Part shown: positions 55,764 to 64,000 of the stretch, one piece after another
How positions within the stretch are numbered: the stretch's first letter is position 1
Layout of the letters: each line of letters opens with the position of its first letter
NCBI GenBank assembly: GCA_025677825.1
Contig: JAIXMO010000023.1
Location: 248,001-312,000, forward strand
Reading direction: 5' to 3'
Length of the DNA stretch: 64,000 bases
Source: Helicostylum pulchrum
Taxonomy: Eukaryota; Mucoromycota; Mucoromycetes; Mucorales; Mucoraceae
Notes under the pieces: generated by a model
Database searches by the model: none
What the model was told of the DNA's origin: nothing
Seen by the model: the letters and a program-made list of their open reading frames with translations, nothing else
Position numbers and translations under genes: made by a program

Positions 55764-58520
55764 TTACAGTACCTTTGTTTGGGTTTTAAGCTTGTCTTGT
55801 AGAATTGAAATGTTTTTATTGGCAAGTTCCAAAGATTTGGATAATTCCTCGTCCATTTCCTTCCTGTTACGAGATAACCTTGTACGAGCTAATAGAGTCC
55901 GTCTTGTACTATTGATAAAACTTTGTTCTTTTTTTATTTGATTTATTAAATCGTACTGTAAACTACGAAACGAGTAAGGTTTTGTTTTTTTTCAATATGT
56001 GTATATCTCATACCTCTGTTTTTTATAAGCCGAGAAGTCAGTAGCATCCAGCGGCGGTGTCGTAGGTAAGTTATGTTTGGCCTTACCATTAGACTCACAC
56101 GTATTTAAAAGACACGACATCGGGTCCGAATTACCTTGTTCAAACGTATACTTTTGAAAGCACTTTACTTCTTTCTTTAAGCGATGCACTTGTCTCTTTG
56201 TAAACGCCAGTTTATTTTCTGACGCTTCCAGAGCTTGTTGTACGGTCTTTAAAGAATTTCGATCGCGTTGCCACATGCTTGAAAGAATCAAGGAGCGGCC
56301 TTGTGTAGGTGAATGGTCTTGTGTTATAGATGATGTGTTACTAGTTGTAGGGATAATAGGTAAAGACTTGTTTGTTCGTTTTATGAATCGAGCGGTAGTA
56401 GTGGTGGTTGAGTTTTGTAGGTTTGATAATTCTTGCTTTAGTTCGTTGATTTCGGATTGCGCTTGGTTTATGAGCATGGTGTAGTCGGTTGCCTGGTTGT
56501 TGAATTGGGATAGATGGTCTTTGGATTGGTATAGTAGTTGCTGCTCCAAAGTCGAGATTTCAGTAGAGTGATGCTGCCTCAAGTTTGAAATTTCAGTGGA
56601 TTGATGTAGTATTTGCTGCTCCAAGCTTGCGATTTCAGCTGATTGATGCTGCTCCAAGCTCGAGATCTCAGCCGATTGTTGCTGCTTCAAGCTCGATATT
56701 TCGGCGGATTGATGTAGTAGCTGCTGCTTTAAGTTTTCAATTTCAGTTGATTGGTGCTTCTCCAAGCTCGAGATTTCGGCTGATCGATGCAGTAGTTGCT
56801 GCTCCAAACTTGAGGATTCGGTTAATTGTTGTAGCTTCAAGCTTGAGATCTCAGTTAACAGTAGTTTGTTTTCTTTTTCTAAAAGAGGTACTTTGTGTTC
56901 CACCTCTCTTTGTAACTCTGTTATTGTTTGTTGATAATTGGGAATTTCCTGCTCCAAGTATTGTATACGTTGCGACTGTGTATGGATCTCTGTATCCTTT
57001 TGGTCCAGTAAAGATTTCAGATGTTCAGTTTCAGTTTGCATGCATTGTTCCTTTTGTTTCATGGTATCAATGATTTGATCCTTTTCAATCAGCTGAGCTT
57101 TTAAAGCGGATTGCTCTTTGTCGTGCTGTCGGATTTTTGTATCTGGCTCGGGTTGAGTTAGCTTTTGTCGTAGTTGGGTAAGAAAGGTTCGAGTGCTGGT
57201 ATCTGGTTTTTCTTGTAAAATTTTGTTTAATGCAGTACACGAGTAAGTGTAACCAATATAAGGAAGGTCCCTATCAACATCTTCTTCTTCTTCTTCGTCT
57301 TCTTCTTCTTCTTCGTCTTCGTCTTCGTCTTCTTCTTCTTCGTCTTGGTTGTTTGTGGATGCGAAAAAAGAAATATCGTCTAATGATTTAATAGATGGGA
57401 TAAAAGGAGGAACTGCGGTAGTGTGTAGTGTATCCCAATCCACGTCTTTAAAGAACGGATGTGCTTTAATATCACTAGGATCCTTTAATCGATCCTGTTT
57501 TGACTTTGATAGTAATTTTGTTAATAGGTCTTTTGCTTCATCAGATATGCGGATATCGGGATTAAAGCGTATGGATAGATTAGGGTTTAGTAAATTCATT
57601 TGGATTTGAATATCTCTTCCGGTAAAGGGAGTTTGACCAAATAAAAGTTCGTACAAGACAATACCGACCGACCACCAATCTACTTCAGCACCGTAAGCGG
57701 AAGATTCGAAATTACACATTTCAGGAGAGATGTAAGGCATGGTGCCAACCATAAATAAGTCCTCAGTTGTATCGGTGGAGATACAAGAACCAAGGTCGCC
57801 TAGTTTAATATGACCTTTACTGTCAATCAAGATATTGGCAGGTTTGATATCTCTGTGCATGTAACCTAGCTGGTGTACTCTTTCTACGGCCAATATTAAT
57901 TCGGCACAATAGAATTTAGCTTCGGGTTCATTGAATTGATACGATCTTCTTTCCATTAGATTTTCTAAATCTCCACCGTGCGCATATTCCATGACCAAAT
58001 ACAAGTTTTTTTTGTCTTGGAAGGAAGCGTATAAGGACGGTAACCATTCTTCGTTTGTGTTTGATAAGATGAGCCTTTCTTCCATGGGGGAGGAACGGTC
58101 GATTTGTTGGTTAAGATAGGATTTGTTGAGTGTTTTCATGGCGTAAATGTTATCAGGGTCGTGAATGCTTTTGACGATGGTTACTTTTCCAAAGGCTCCT
58201 TCGACAAAGTCCTTGTAAAGTAAGTTAAAATCTTTTAAAGAAACTTTCGATTTATTGATTTCATGATAGATTGGTTTATCTATTTAAGTTACGTGTGTGA
58301 GTTTTTTATGTACAATACAATACAAAATAAGATAAAATAATACGTTACATAGTTGTATAAATTTATTAGTGGTATCTTCTTGCTTATGCAAACAATTTGA
58401 TGTGTTATTGTAAAGAGATACAAGTGCATCAAGTAGTGCATTCTTGTTTGTTAATTGTTGAAATACTCGTTGTTCTTTTGCAAAGTGAACGGAGAGATTT
58501 TTTATCGGATAATTTGACAT
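55764..58520 (-). CDS. DMPK/ROCK/citron-type AGC kinase with repetitive coiled coil, 878 aa
   Basis: Exons (minus) 58520-58349, 58279-56014 and 55962-55764 join in frame. An N-terminal helical part (FAKEQRVFQQLTN, FIQLYKPIYHEINKSKVSLKDFN) precedes a kinase domain: glycine loop VEGAFGKV, Lys in YAMKTLNK, YMHRDIKPANILID, DLGS in place of DFG, GTMPYISPEMC, VDWWSVGIVLYELL. This order fits the DMPK/ROCK/MRCK/citron family, which controls actomyosin and cytokinesis. An acidic Glu/Asp run follows (about residues 350-375), then a coiled coil with near-identical 14-17-residue repeats (SAEISSLEQ/KQ) and a basic C-terminus. No Rho-binding, PH or C1 domain was seen. The DLG variant retains the metal-binding Asp, so activity is plausible. 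Confidence 0.85.
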
Positions 58521-58784
58521 GTTGTGTGGGTTATGAAAAAAGAAGAAGAAAAAAAAGGGTTAAATAATAACAAAAAAAAAAGTTGGGAGAAAAAAAAGAA
58601 ATGAAGAAAACATTCTTCTAGTTTAGGCAAGTTTAGTTTTGTGTGGGATTGAATTCCGCAAACACTACGCGCACACACAAACTACACACTACATAAAGAC
58701 ACGTAATCCTGTCCCCCCCCCCCCCCCCTCCGCCCCCGCCCTTTTTTGTTTTTGTTTTCTCATCTTCTTTTTTTTTAAACAAAA

Positions 58785-59699
58785 ATGGCTAATAATCTTG
58801 CACCTGATCAAAGATATTCACGCTTAGAAAAGTTGGGAGAAGGAACTTATGCGACAGTGTTTAAAGGAAAGAATAAAGTAACAGGAGAGATTGTTGCTTT
58901 AAAAGAAATTCATCTTGACCCAGAGGAAGGCGCACCCTCGACAGCGATTCGAGAGATATCTTTAATGAAGGAATTAAAGCACCCAAATATTGTTCGCTTA
59001 CAAGATATTATTCATACAGAAAATAAGTTGAGTTTGGTATTTGAATTTATGGATCAAGATTTAAAAAAGTTTATGGATTCTACGGCGAGAGCTACTCAAG
59101 GGGCGTTAGAACCTGGTATAATCAAGTCGTTCATGTACCAACTATTAAGAGGAATTGCTTATTGTCATGAGAACAGAGTGTTACATCGAGATTTAAAACC
59201 ACAGAATTTATTGATTAACAAGCACAATCACTTAAAGTTGGGAGATTTTGGTTTGGCTCGTGCGTTTGGTATACCTGTCAATACTTTTTCAAACGAAGTG
59301 GTTACTCTTTGGTACCGTGCTCCCGATGTGTTATTAGGTTCGCGCATGTATTCGACTTCGATTGATATTTGGTCTGCTGGTTGTATTATGGCGGAAATGT
59401 ATACAGGACGACCTTTATTTCCTGGTACGAATAACGAAGATCAGTTACAAAAGATATTTAGATTGTTGGGTACTCCTAATGAACAGACTTGGCCCAATAT
59501 TACACAGTTTCCTGAATATAAGCAGCCTCAAGTGATTTATCCTATTCAACATATCTCTCAGATTTTAACCAATATTGACTCTTGTGGATTAGACTTGTTA
59601 AGTCGTATGTTACAATATCAACCTCAAATGAGATTAAGCGCAAAAGATGCTTTAAGTCACTCTTATTTTAACGAAGTTAGATACATGTTTACTGATTAA
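58785..59699 (+). CDS. pho85: Cyclin-dependent kinase Pho85/Cdk5 type, 304 aa
   Basis: This is an intronless gene. All kinase motifs are intact: [19 protein letters not shown], the cyclin-binding [14 protein letters not shown] helix, [47 protein letters not shown]. The PSTAIRE plus [16 protein letters not shown] activation loop, with Ser/Asn rather than the Thr of Cdc2, is typical of Pho85/Cdk5. Pho85 with its cyclins controls phosphate and nutrient signalling, glycogen and polarity. Leader sequence contains a long C-tract (58708-58727). It is convergent with the HAC1-like gene, 149 bp apart. Confidence 0.95.
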   Translation: MANNLAPDQRYSRLEKLGEGTYATVFKGKNKVTGEIVALKEIHLDPEEGAPSTAIREISLMKELKHPNIVRLQDIIHTENKLSLVFEFMDQDLKKFMDSTARATQGALEPGIIKSFMYQLLRGIAYCHENRVLHRDLKPQNLLINKHNHLKLGDFGLARAFGIPVNTFSNEVVTLWYRAPDVLLGSRMYSTSIDIWSAGCIMAEMYTGRPLFPGTNNEDQLQKIFRLLGTPNEQTWPNITQFPEYKQPQVIYPIQHISQILTNIDSCGLDLLSRMLQYQPQMRLSAKDALSHSYFNEVRYMFTD

Positions 59700-59848
59700 A
59701 TAATAATAAAAAAGGGGTCTTTTATTATTGTATGTGTGTGAAAGTGAGAAAGAAATGATAATTAAAGAAATGCATATTAAAAAAAAAGAATGAAAGTTGT
59801 CGTTTGTTTGTTGTTTGCTTGTTGTTGTTGGTTATTAAACAAATTTAA

Positions 59849-60774
59849 TTAGTTGCCAACCTGTTGACCTTCCCAGTCAAATAATTCATCCAATTGAAAG
59901 TCTTGAGTTGAATAAACAGATTCTTCATCAGATGAAAAAGTAGAAGGGGACAACATTGGGGATGGTAATAATAAATTTCTTCTTTGCTTGATACTCTCAA
60001 CTGGTTTCACAGCCTCCGCTGCAGGGAAAAAGAGAGTGTAAAAAAGGTGATAATTTAAAAAAAAAAAGGTAGTTGAATTATGTTTTTTTTCCATTGGGTG
60101 GTGGAGTGGTTTTGAGTTTGACTTTATATACACATAATTGAACGCTTCTTTTTCAAGTTGCACCGTTTTAAACCTTCCTTCTTCGCGATCCGTGCTGAAT
60201 CGCAAAAGTCATGAAACAAGATGGGAGAAGTAGCATTGAATTTAATTTGAGCTTGCAAGTTTGCTAGTTGCCTAGTAAACGCTTCTAACTGAGAATTTAA
60301 TACGGCATTTTGTTCTTCAAGAGTCTTTACTCTCTTGTTGGTTTTATCATTTTCTTGCGCAAGTTTTTTGTTGGTGCTTTCAAGATCGGAAACATATCTG
60401 CGCTTTTTATCACGAGACTCCTGAGCAGCAGCCCTATTACGCAAGATTCTATTATTTCTATTAGTTTACAATAGCAATAAAATAACCTTTCTTTTTTTTT
60501 CTTCCTACCTTTCTTTGGTCTTTTGATCTTTGTCATCCAATGAGAGCCTGGATTTCTTTAGTGAGACAATTGATTCTGAAGAAGAGTACTGTTCAGATTC
60601 AGAGGACACAGAAGATGCTGATGAAAAGGATGCTTGTCTTTTTTGAGGCACAGACAAGGGAGATACTAAAGGATCCATAGTGAAGTTAACAGGTAAAGAT
60701 AATAACTCGGTTAAATCGTTTACACTGTCGTTGCTGTTGTATGTTGTTTTGTTGTTGTTATTGTTATTGTTCAT
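59849..60774 (-). CDS. hac1: HAC1/XBP1-type bZIP transcription factor (unfolded protein response), 230 aa when spliced at Ire1-like sites
   Basis: Exons (minus) are 60774-60509 and 60448-60195, then after a 173-nt intron 60021-59849; the joined frame is open. The basic region RILRNRAAAQESRDKKRRYV has the N-RAAAQ-SR signature of Hac1 and is followed by a leucine zipper (LESTNKKLAQEN, VKTLEEQNAVLNSQL). Hac1 is the factor whose mRNA is cut by the ER sensor Ire1 during protein-folding stress. Without splicing, the frame ends at 60124 with a short basic tail (196 aa). With splicing, it gains a Ser/Pro-rich and acidic C-terminus ending DELFDWEGQQVGN. Hairpins at both intron ends and a leader-intron complementarity are listed separately. 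The ATG at 60774 is the first ATG of the open frame. The rival reading is an ordinary GT-AG intron (donor GTTTAA near 60173, acceptor CTGCAG), which also keeps frame. Confidence 0.85.
60013..60029 (-). promoter_or_regulatory. Putative 3' Ire1 cleavage hairpin of the HAC1-like mRNA
   Basis: In the RNA, UUUCC pairs with GGAGG (two G-U pairs) around the seven-base loop CUGCAGC, which is identical to the 3' loop of metazoan XBP1. Cutting after CUG (between 60022 and 60021) gives an exon that reads in frame to the stop at 59849. Confidence 0.75.
60087..60102 (-). promoter_or_regulatory. Intron element complementary to the HAC1-like leader (16 nt)
   Basis: The RNA reads ACCACCCAAUGGAAAA inside the Ire1-type intron. 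It is the exact reverse complement of the leader segment at 60810-60825. In budding-yeast HAC1, such pairing blocks translation until the intron is removed. Confidence 0.75.
60185..60203 (-). promoter_or_regulatory. Putative 5' Ire1 cleavage hairpin of the HAC1-like mRNA
   Basis: In the RNA, GCGAU and AUCGC form a 5-bp stem, with a U-G pair closing a seven-base loop CAGCACG. Cutting after CAG (between 60195 and 60194) leaves a phase-1 exon end that fits the 3' site. The loop has the invariant C1 and G3 of Ire1 sites, but C instead of G at position 6, so this is the weaker of the two hairpins. Confidence 0.6.
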
Positions 60775-60809
60775 TATTGAATTTTTTTTATTTATTTTTT
60801 TGTTATTTA

Positions 60810-60825
60810 ACCACCCAATGGAAAA
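60810..60825 (-). promoter_or_regulatory. Leader element complementary to the HAC1-like intron (16 nt)
   Basis: The RNA reads UUUUCCAUUGGGUGGU, ending 36 nt upstream of the ATG at 60774. It pairs base for base with the intron element at 60087-60102, with no mismatch or G-U pair. This position, just before the start codon, fits a block to ribosome progress. Confidence 0.75.
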
Positions 60826-63019
60826 TGTATACAAAATAAAAAGTCGACTAAAGAAAAAAGCTTACAAAAAAGTACGTTTTTAATTTTTATAGTAAAATTT
60901 TGGTTTACAAAAAAAGCTTGACCAATGAAATTGAAACAAGTGTTTAATTCTTGAACAAACACAATTGCGGTTGAATATATTTCCGTGGTATTGCTGCTCC
61001 TTCTATTTACGTGTTCATGCGTTCCTGGTAAGTTTTTTAATAGTTCTTTTTACAGTAGTATACCTTTTTTATATGTTGATATATGTCGTCGTCATTGTGG
61101 TACCAACAGCTGAAAATCAGCGTATGTTCCCTTTAGTAGGTACACTCCTTCCTTCACTTTAATAAAATACAATTACGTAATAATGCACTGCATTTACATA
61201 ATATATGTATATTGTCGTCGTATGATATCATAAGCTGAGGATAAGAGAACTCGTACATGTAATAAAAGCAACACGCAGATCAATTTTTTTATTGTAGTAC
61301 AATCAAAGAAATGAATACATGCTTGCTGATATAAGGTTATAAATCAAAATGTGTTCTCTATAGTACAGTGTAGTACCATTGACAATAGGTAAAAATGAAT
61401 ATGACAATGTAACAAACATTACTACTTTTTGTTTATTGTTCTAGTTTGAATTGTACAACCGTGGCTGATAAAAAAGATATATAATTCCTTTATACTGAAA
61501 CCAGTTTCATCAATACTACTTGGTAATAGTTAAAACGTAACGGTTTAAGTGGTTGTTGTTCATGAACATAGTAGTATACCAAAGATGATAACAATCGATA
61601 AGAACCCATGCACTTTGTCGGCTTCAAGACAGTATTCTATTGTTCTTTATATAAATTTGAGATTGATCAGTGAAAAAGTTACCGACAACCATTAAAAAAG
61701 TTACAGGTAACTTTTCCGTACCTACTGATTGGTTTCTAGATTTAGAAAAAAAAAAAATACATGGATAAAAAGCAAATACGCAGCATATTTTTTGAAGATT
61801 GTAAAGGAAAGAAAAGTGATTTATTCTAAAACGACAAAAGATAGAATAAATACAGCTTAGGGCTGATAAAATGGATCTATTTAATCATTTTTTGCTAAAG
61901 GCTAAAATCCTGTATTATACGATTTTAAGAAAACAAGTTTTTACAAATGTAGTGTATTTTTAGCTGTAAAAGAAACAATTTTTTTTTAATCGTCATCATT
62001 AGACGTTGTTGCTTATTACTTTCTTAATCTTCTTTTTTTTATGTGTAAACCATTATTTGTAATCAAGTGCTTAAAAAAAAAGTATAAACAAACAAGTGCG
62101 ATTATTACATGTCTTTCAAAGTGTTACAAATGGATTGGTACTTGGTTTTTTTTTTTTTTGTTACCTAGCCTACGCACAGACTACATAATCAATCTAATTT
62201 CCTTTTCTTTGGTTATCGTTATGGATACCGTTGCAAAGGTTTTTTTTTCTTTTTCCTTTTCTTTCTTTCTTGATCGAACGCTTTACCGTATATACTTTTT
62301 ATAGCGTGAGTCATTTGATAACAAAAACAATAGTGCGTAAACAAATCTCTTTAAATGGCTCAGTTAAGAATAAAGCTCCGTCTAAAGGTTATTTACGCCC
62401 GAGAAAAAGTTCCCAAAGTCACACACACACAATCTTTAGTCTAGGCACTCTTCGTTTCGGAATAACCATTTTAAAAAAAAAGATACAGATACAAAATCAA
62501 ATAATAAATAGTCACTGCGAAAAGGAGAGATGGGCTGAAGATAATAAAATCACGGTCAAGAGTATATACACGTACATATACAAAAAAAAAAAAAAAAAAA
62601 AAGGTTTTTTTTAATGTGGTACAAAAAGAAATACTTGATTCCCGCCTCATCAGAAAAAAAGAGTAGAGAAAAAAAGATGTGTACTGATATCATATTCGTA
62701 TGACAACTAAAAAAAAACTAAAAAAAATAGTAACAGTATCAAAAAAGAAGCGTGCCGATCCGTTTAAACAATATTCTTTTTTTTGTTTTAAAAAAAGTTG
62801 TCACTTTATAGAAACGACAAATAAAAAAAAAAAAGTCTTTCCCCACGGCAACTCTATATATTAGAAGATGTCCTTTTTTTTTTAATACCCCGACTTTTTT
62901 GTTATTTAACTTTTCGCCCTTTTTTTCTTTTTCTTTTTCTTTTTCTTTCTTTCTTTGCATCTTTTCTTTTCCTTTTTCTTTTTAAAAAAGAAGTTGTTAC
63001 GGTACAAAAAGTTATAACT
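60826..63019. other. Intergenic region, 2.2 kb
   Basis: Upstream of the HAC1-like gene and of the NDT80-type gene. It is AT-rich, with A/T-tract hairpins and TTTC repeats near 62925-62985. No gene or RNA was recognised; open frames at 60965, 62041 and 62231 are low-complexity. Confidence 0.5.
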
Positions 63020-64000
63020 ATGAATACAACGCACGATACTAAAGATTGGCAGCAGAGTATGCCTCAAGCGCCGCTCCAAAGCCCACCTACAGCCATCGAC
63101 CCATCCTCTCCTAAACCTACCATTACCACCACCACCAACACTAACACTACGTTTACTGCAAGTACAAACTATAATTCGTATTCACAACCTGAATCAAATT
63201 CCATGTAAGTTTTCATATGTCAGTTACATATAAAAAAAAAAAAAATTGTCATTTTTATGCTGTACCTGTCGCTGTTTAGTGCAACAGGTACTACAAAAAA
63301 TAAATAAATAAAAAAAAAAAAGCTTAACAATTGTGCCTTTTTTTTTCTTTCTTTTTTGTAGGCAGCAACAAGCATCTTATCAAGAACCAGATACAAGTAG
63401 ATTACCTGGGTAAGTTTTGTTTTTTATTTGTTTTTTTTTGGTATAGATTCTTATTGGTTCATTTAGTATGATTGCTCACTCTCAACCTGGTACACCTCGT
63501 CCGGAAAACACAAGTCAACAAGGATCACCTATCTATCAACAAACTACACCTTTTCCCGCACGCACAAGTGTACGCGGTCGAACCAGTTTATTTGCAAATG
63601 AAACAGGTCCTTATTTCAGTCCTGTTGAACCTTTTGAAAACCTTTATTCCTCTGACAAAACTACCTTGTAAGTTTTTTTCTTTCTTTATACGTGTTTACT
63701 TTTTATACTGATTTTTATTTTTTACGTAGATTATCTGTTCGGGTGCAATCTAAAATGGACCGAGGTTTCTTTATGGCAGAGAATGATTGGACATGTTACC
63801 GTCGAAACTACTTTCAAGTAAGCAGTGTATTCTCTATTCACGGCTTCAACCACTACTACTCTCTCAACGAGCCTCACCAAATGCAACAAATTTTTGTACG
63901 AGGAGAACAAGGGTTGGTACCTGTACACCGCTTTTTACTTGGTATTACTGCTTATGTCGCCAACAGTGAAAAGGAGATCGAGTTGATTCAGCATACACCT
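63020..64000 (+). CDS. NDT80/PhoG-type DNA-binding transcription factor, cut by the window end
   Basis: Exons 63020-63204, 63361-63410, 63469-63668 and from 63730 on join in frame (AT|G, GG|T, TT|A). The N-terminal ~145 residues are Ser/Thr/Pro/Gln-rich (TTTTNTNTTFTAS, PENTSQQGSPIYQQ). The Ndt80/PhoG domain then begins: SVRVQSKMDRGFFMAENDWTCYRRNYFQVSSVFSI. The segment DWTCYRRNYFQVS is the hallmark of the fold. Family members regulate meiosis, secreted hydrolases or programmed cell death (Vib-1 type) in fungi. The protein continues beyond the window, so which subgroup it belongs to is not decided. Confidence 0.9.

Noticed and set aside
56585..57073. Plus-strand open frame of 162 codons with short repeats
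   Set aside because: Antisense of the coiled-coil repeats of the minus-strand kinase.
60775..60834. N-terminal extension of the HAC1-like protein to 60834
   Set aside because: It would need a TTG start and would make the leader pairing element coding. The first ATG is at 60774.

Overview
The window looks like nuclear DNA of a filamentous fungus of the Mucoromycota, most likely Mucorales. It is very AT-rich, with long A/T homopolymer tracts. The introns I placed are nearly all 50-90 nt, with GTA-type donors and pyrimidine-rich acceptors. The proteins are fungal (RAD1/XPF, SPT8, PBP1, PHO85, SWF1, PMP3, HsbA), and a CotH-family spore-coat/invasin-like gene is typical of Mucorales. Genes lie singly on both strands; there are no operons. 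Most gene models below were built by joining exons by eye, and the joined lengths were checked to be multiples of three.

Layout. 1-1416: 3' part of SSL1 (TFIIH). 1647-2462: F-box protein. 2463-4524: tandem ~190-bp repeats and a frameshifted transposase remnant. 4902-7088: membrane-anchored pseudokinase. 8337-10333: CotH protein. 10573-12594 (-): allantoicase-fold protein with an unusual disordered, RG-repeat tail. 12836-19638 (-): a tandem segmental duplication, made of an intact two-BIR BIR1/survivin-like gene, a 3' fragment of a drug/metabolite transporter, a decayed second BIR1 copy, and the intact transporter. 19875-21040 (-): secreted LysM protein.

23082-25819 (-): PBP1/ataxin-2. 26185-27848 (-): SPT8 (SAGA). 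28323-29309: unknown protein. 29480-30217 (-): WW protein. 30903-32725 (-): importin alpha. 32908-36165: RAD1/XPF. 36226-36530: G-protein gamma. 36814-37501 (-): HsbA-like secreted protein. 38259-39837: DHHC acyltransferase SWF1. 39943-40230: PMP3. 42857-44140: Sel1-repeat protein. 46630-46711 (-): tRNA-Ser(AGA). 47801-49239: alpha/beta hydrolase. 49344-52675 (-): conventional kinesin. 52862-55544: dymeclin. 55764-58520 (-): DMPK/ROCK-type coiled-coil kinase. 58785-59699: PHO85 CDK. 59849-60774 (-): HAC1/XBP1-type bZIP. 63020-64000: NDT80/PhoG-type factor, cut by the window end.

The most exciting signal is in the HAC1-like gene. Its 173-nt intron candidate is bounded by hairpins that resemble Ire1 cleavage sites (the 3' loop is CUGCAGC in a 5-bp stem). 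Joining the exons at those sites restores an in-frame C-terminal domain. The intron also holds a 16-nt segment perfectly complementary to the leader just upstream of the AUG. This is the arrangement by which budding-yeast HAC1 mRNA is kept translationally silent until Ire1 splicing. The other gene neighbourhoods look like ordinary housekeeping.
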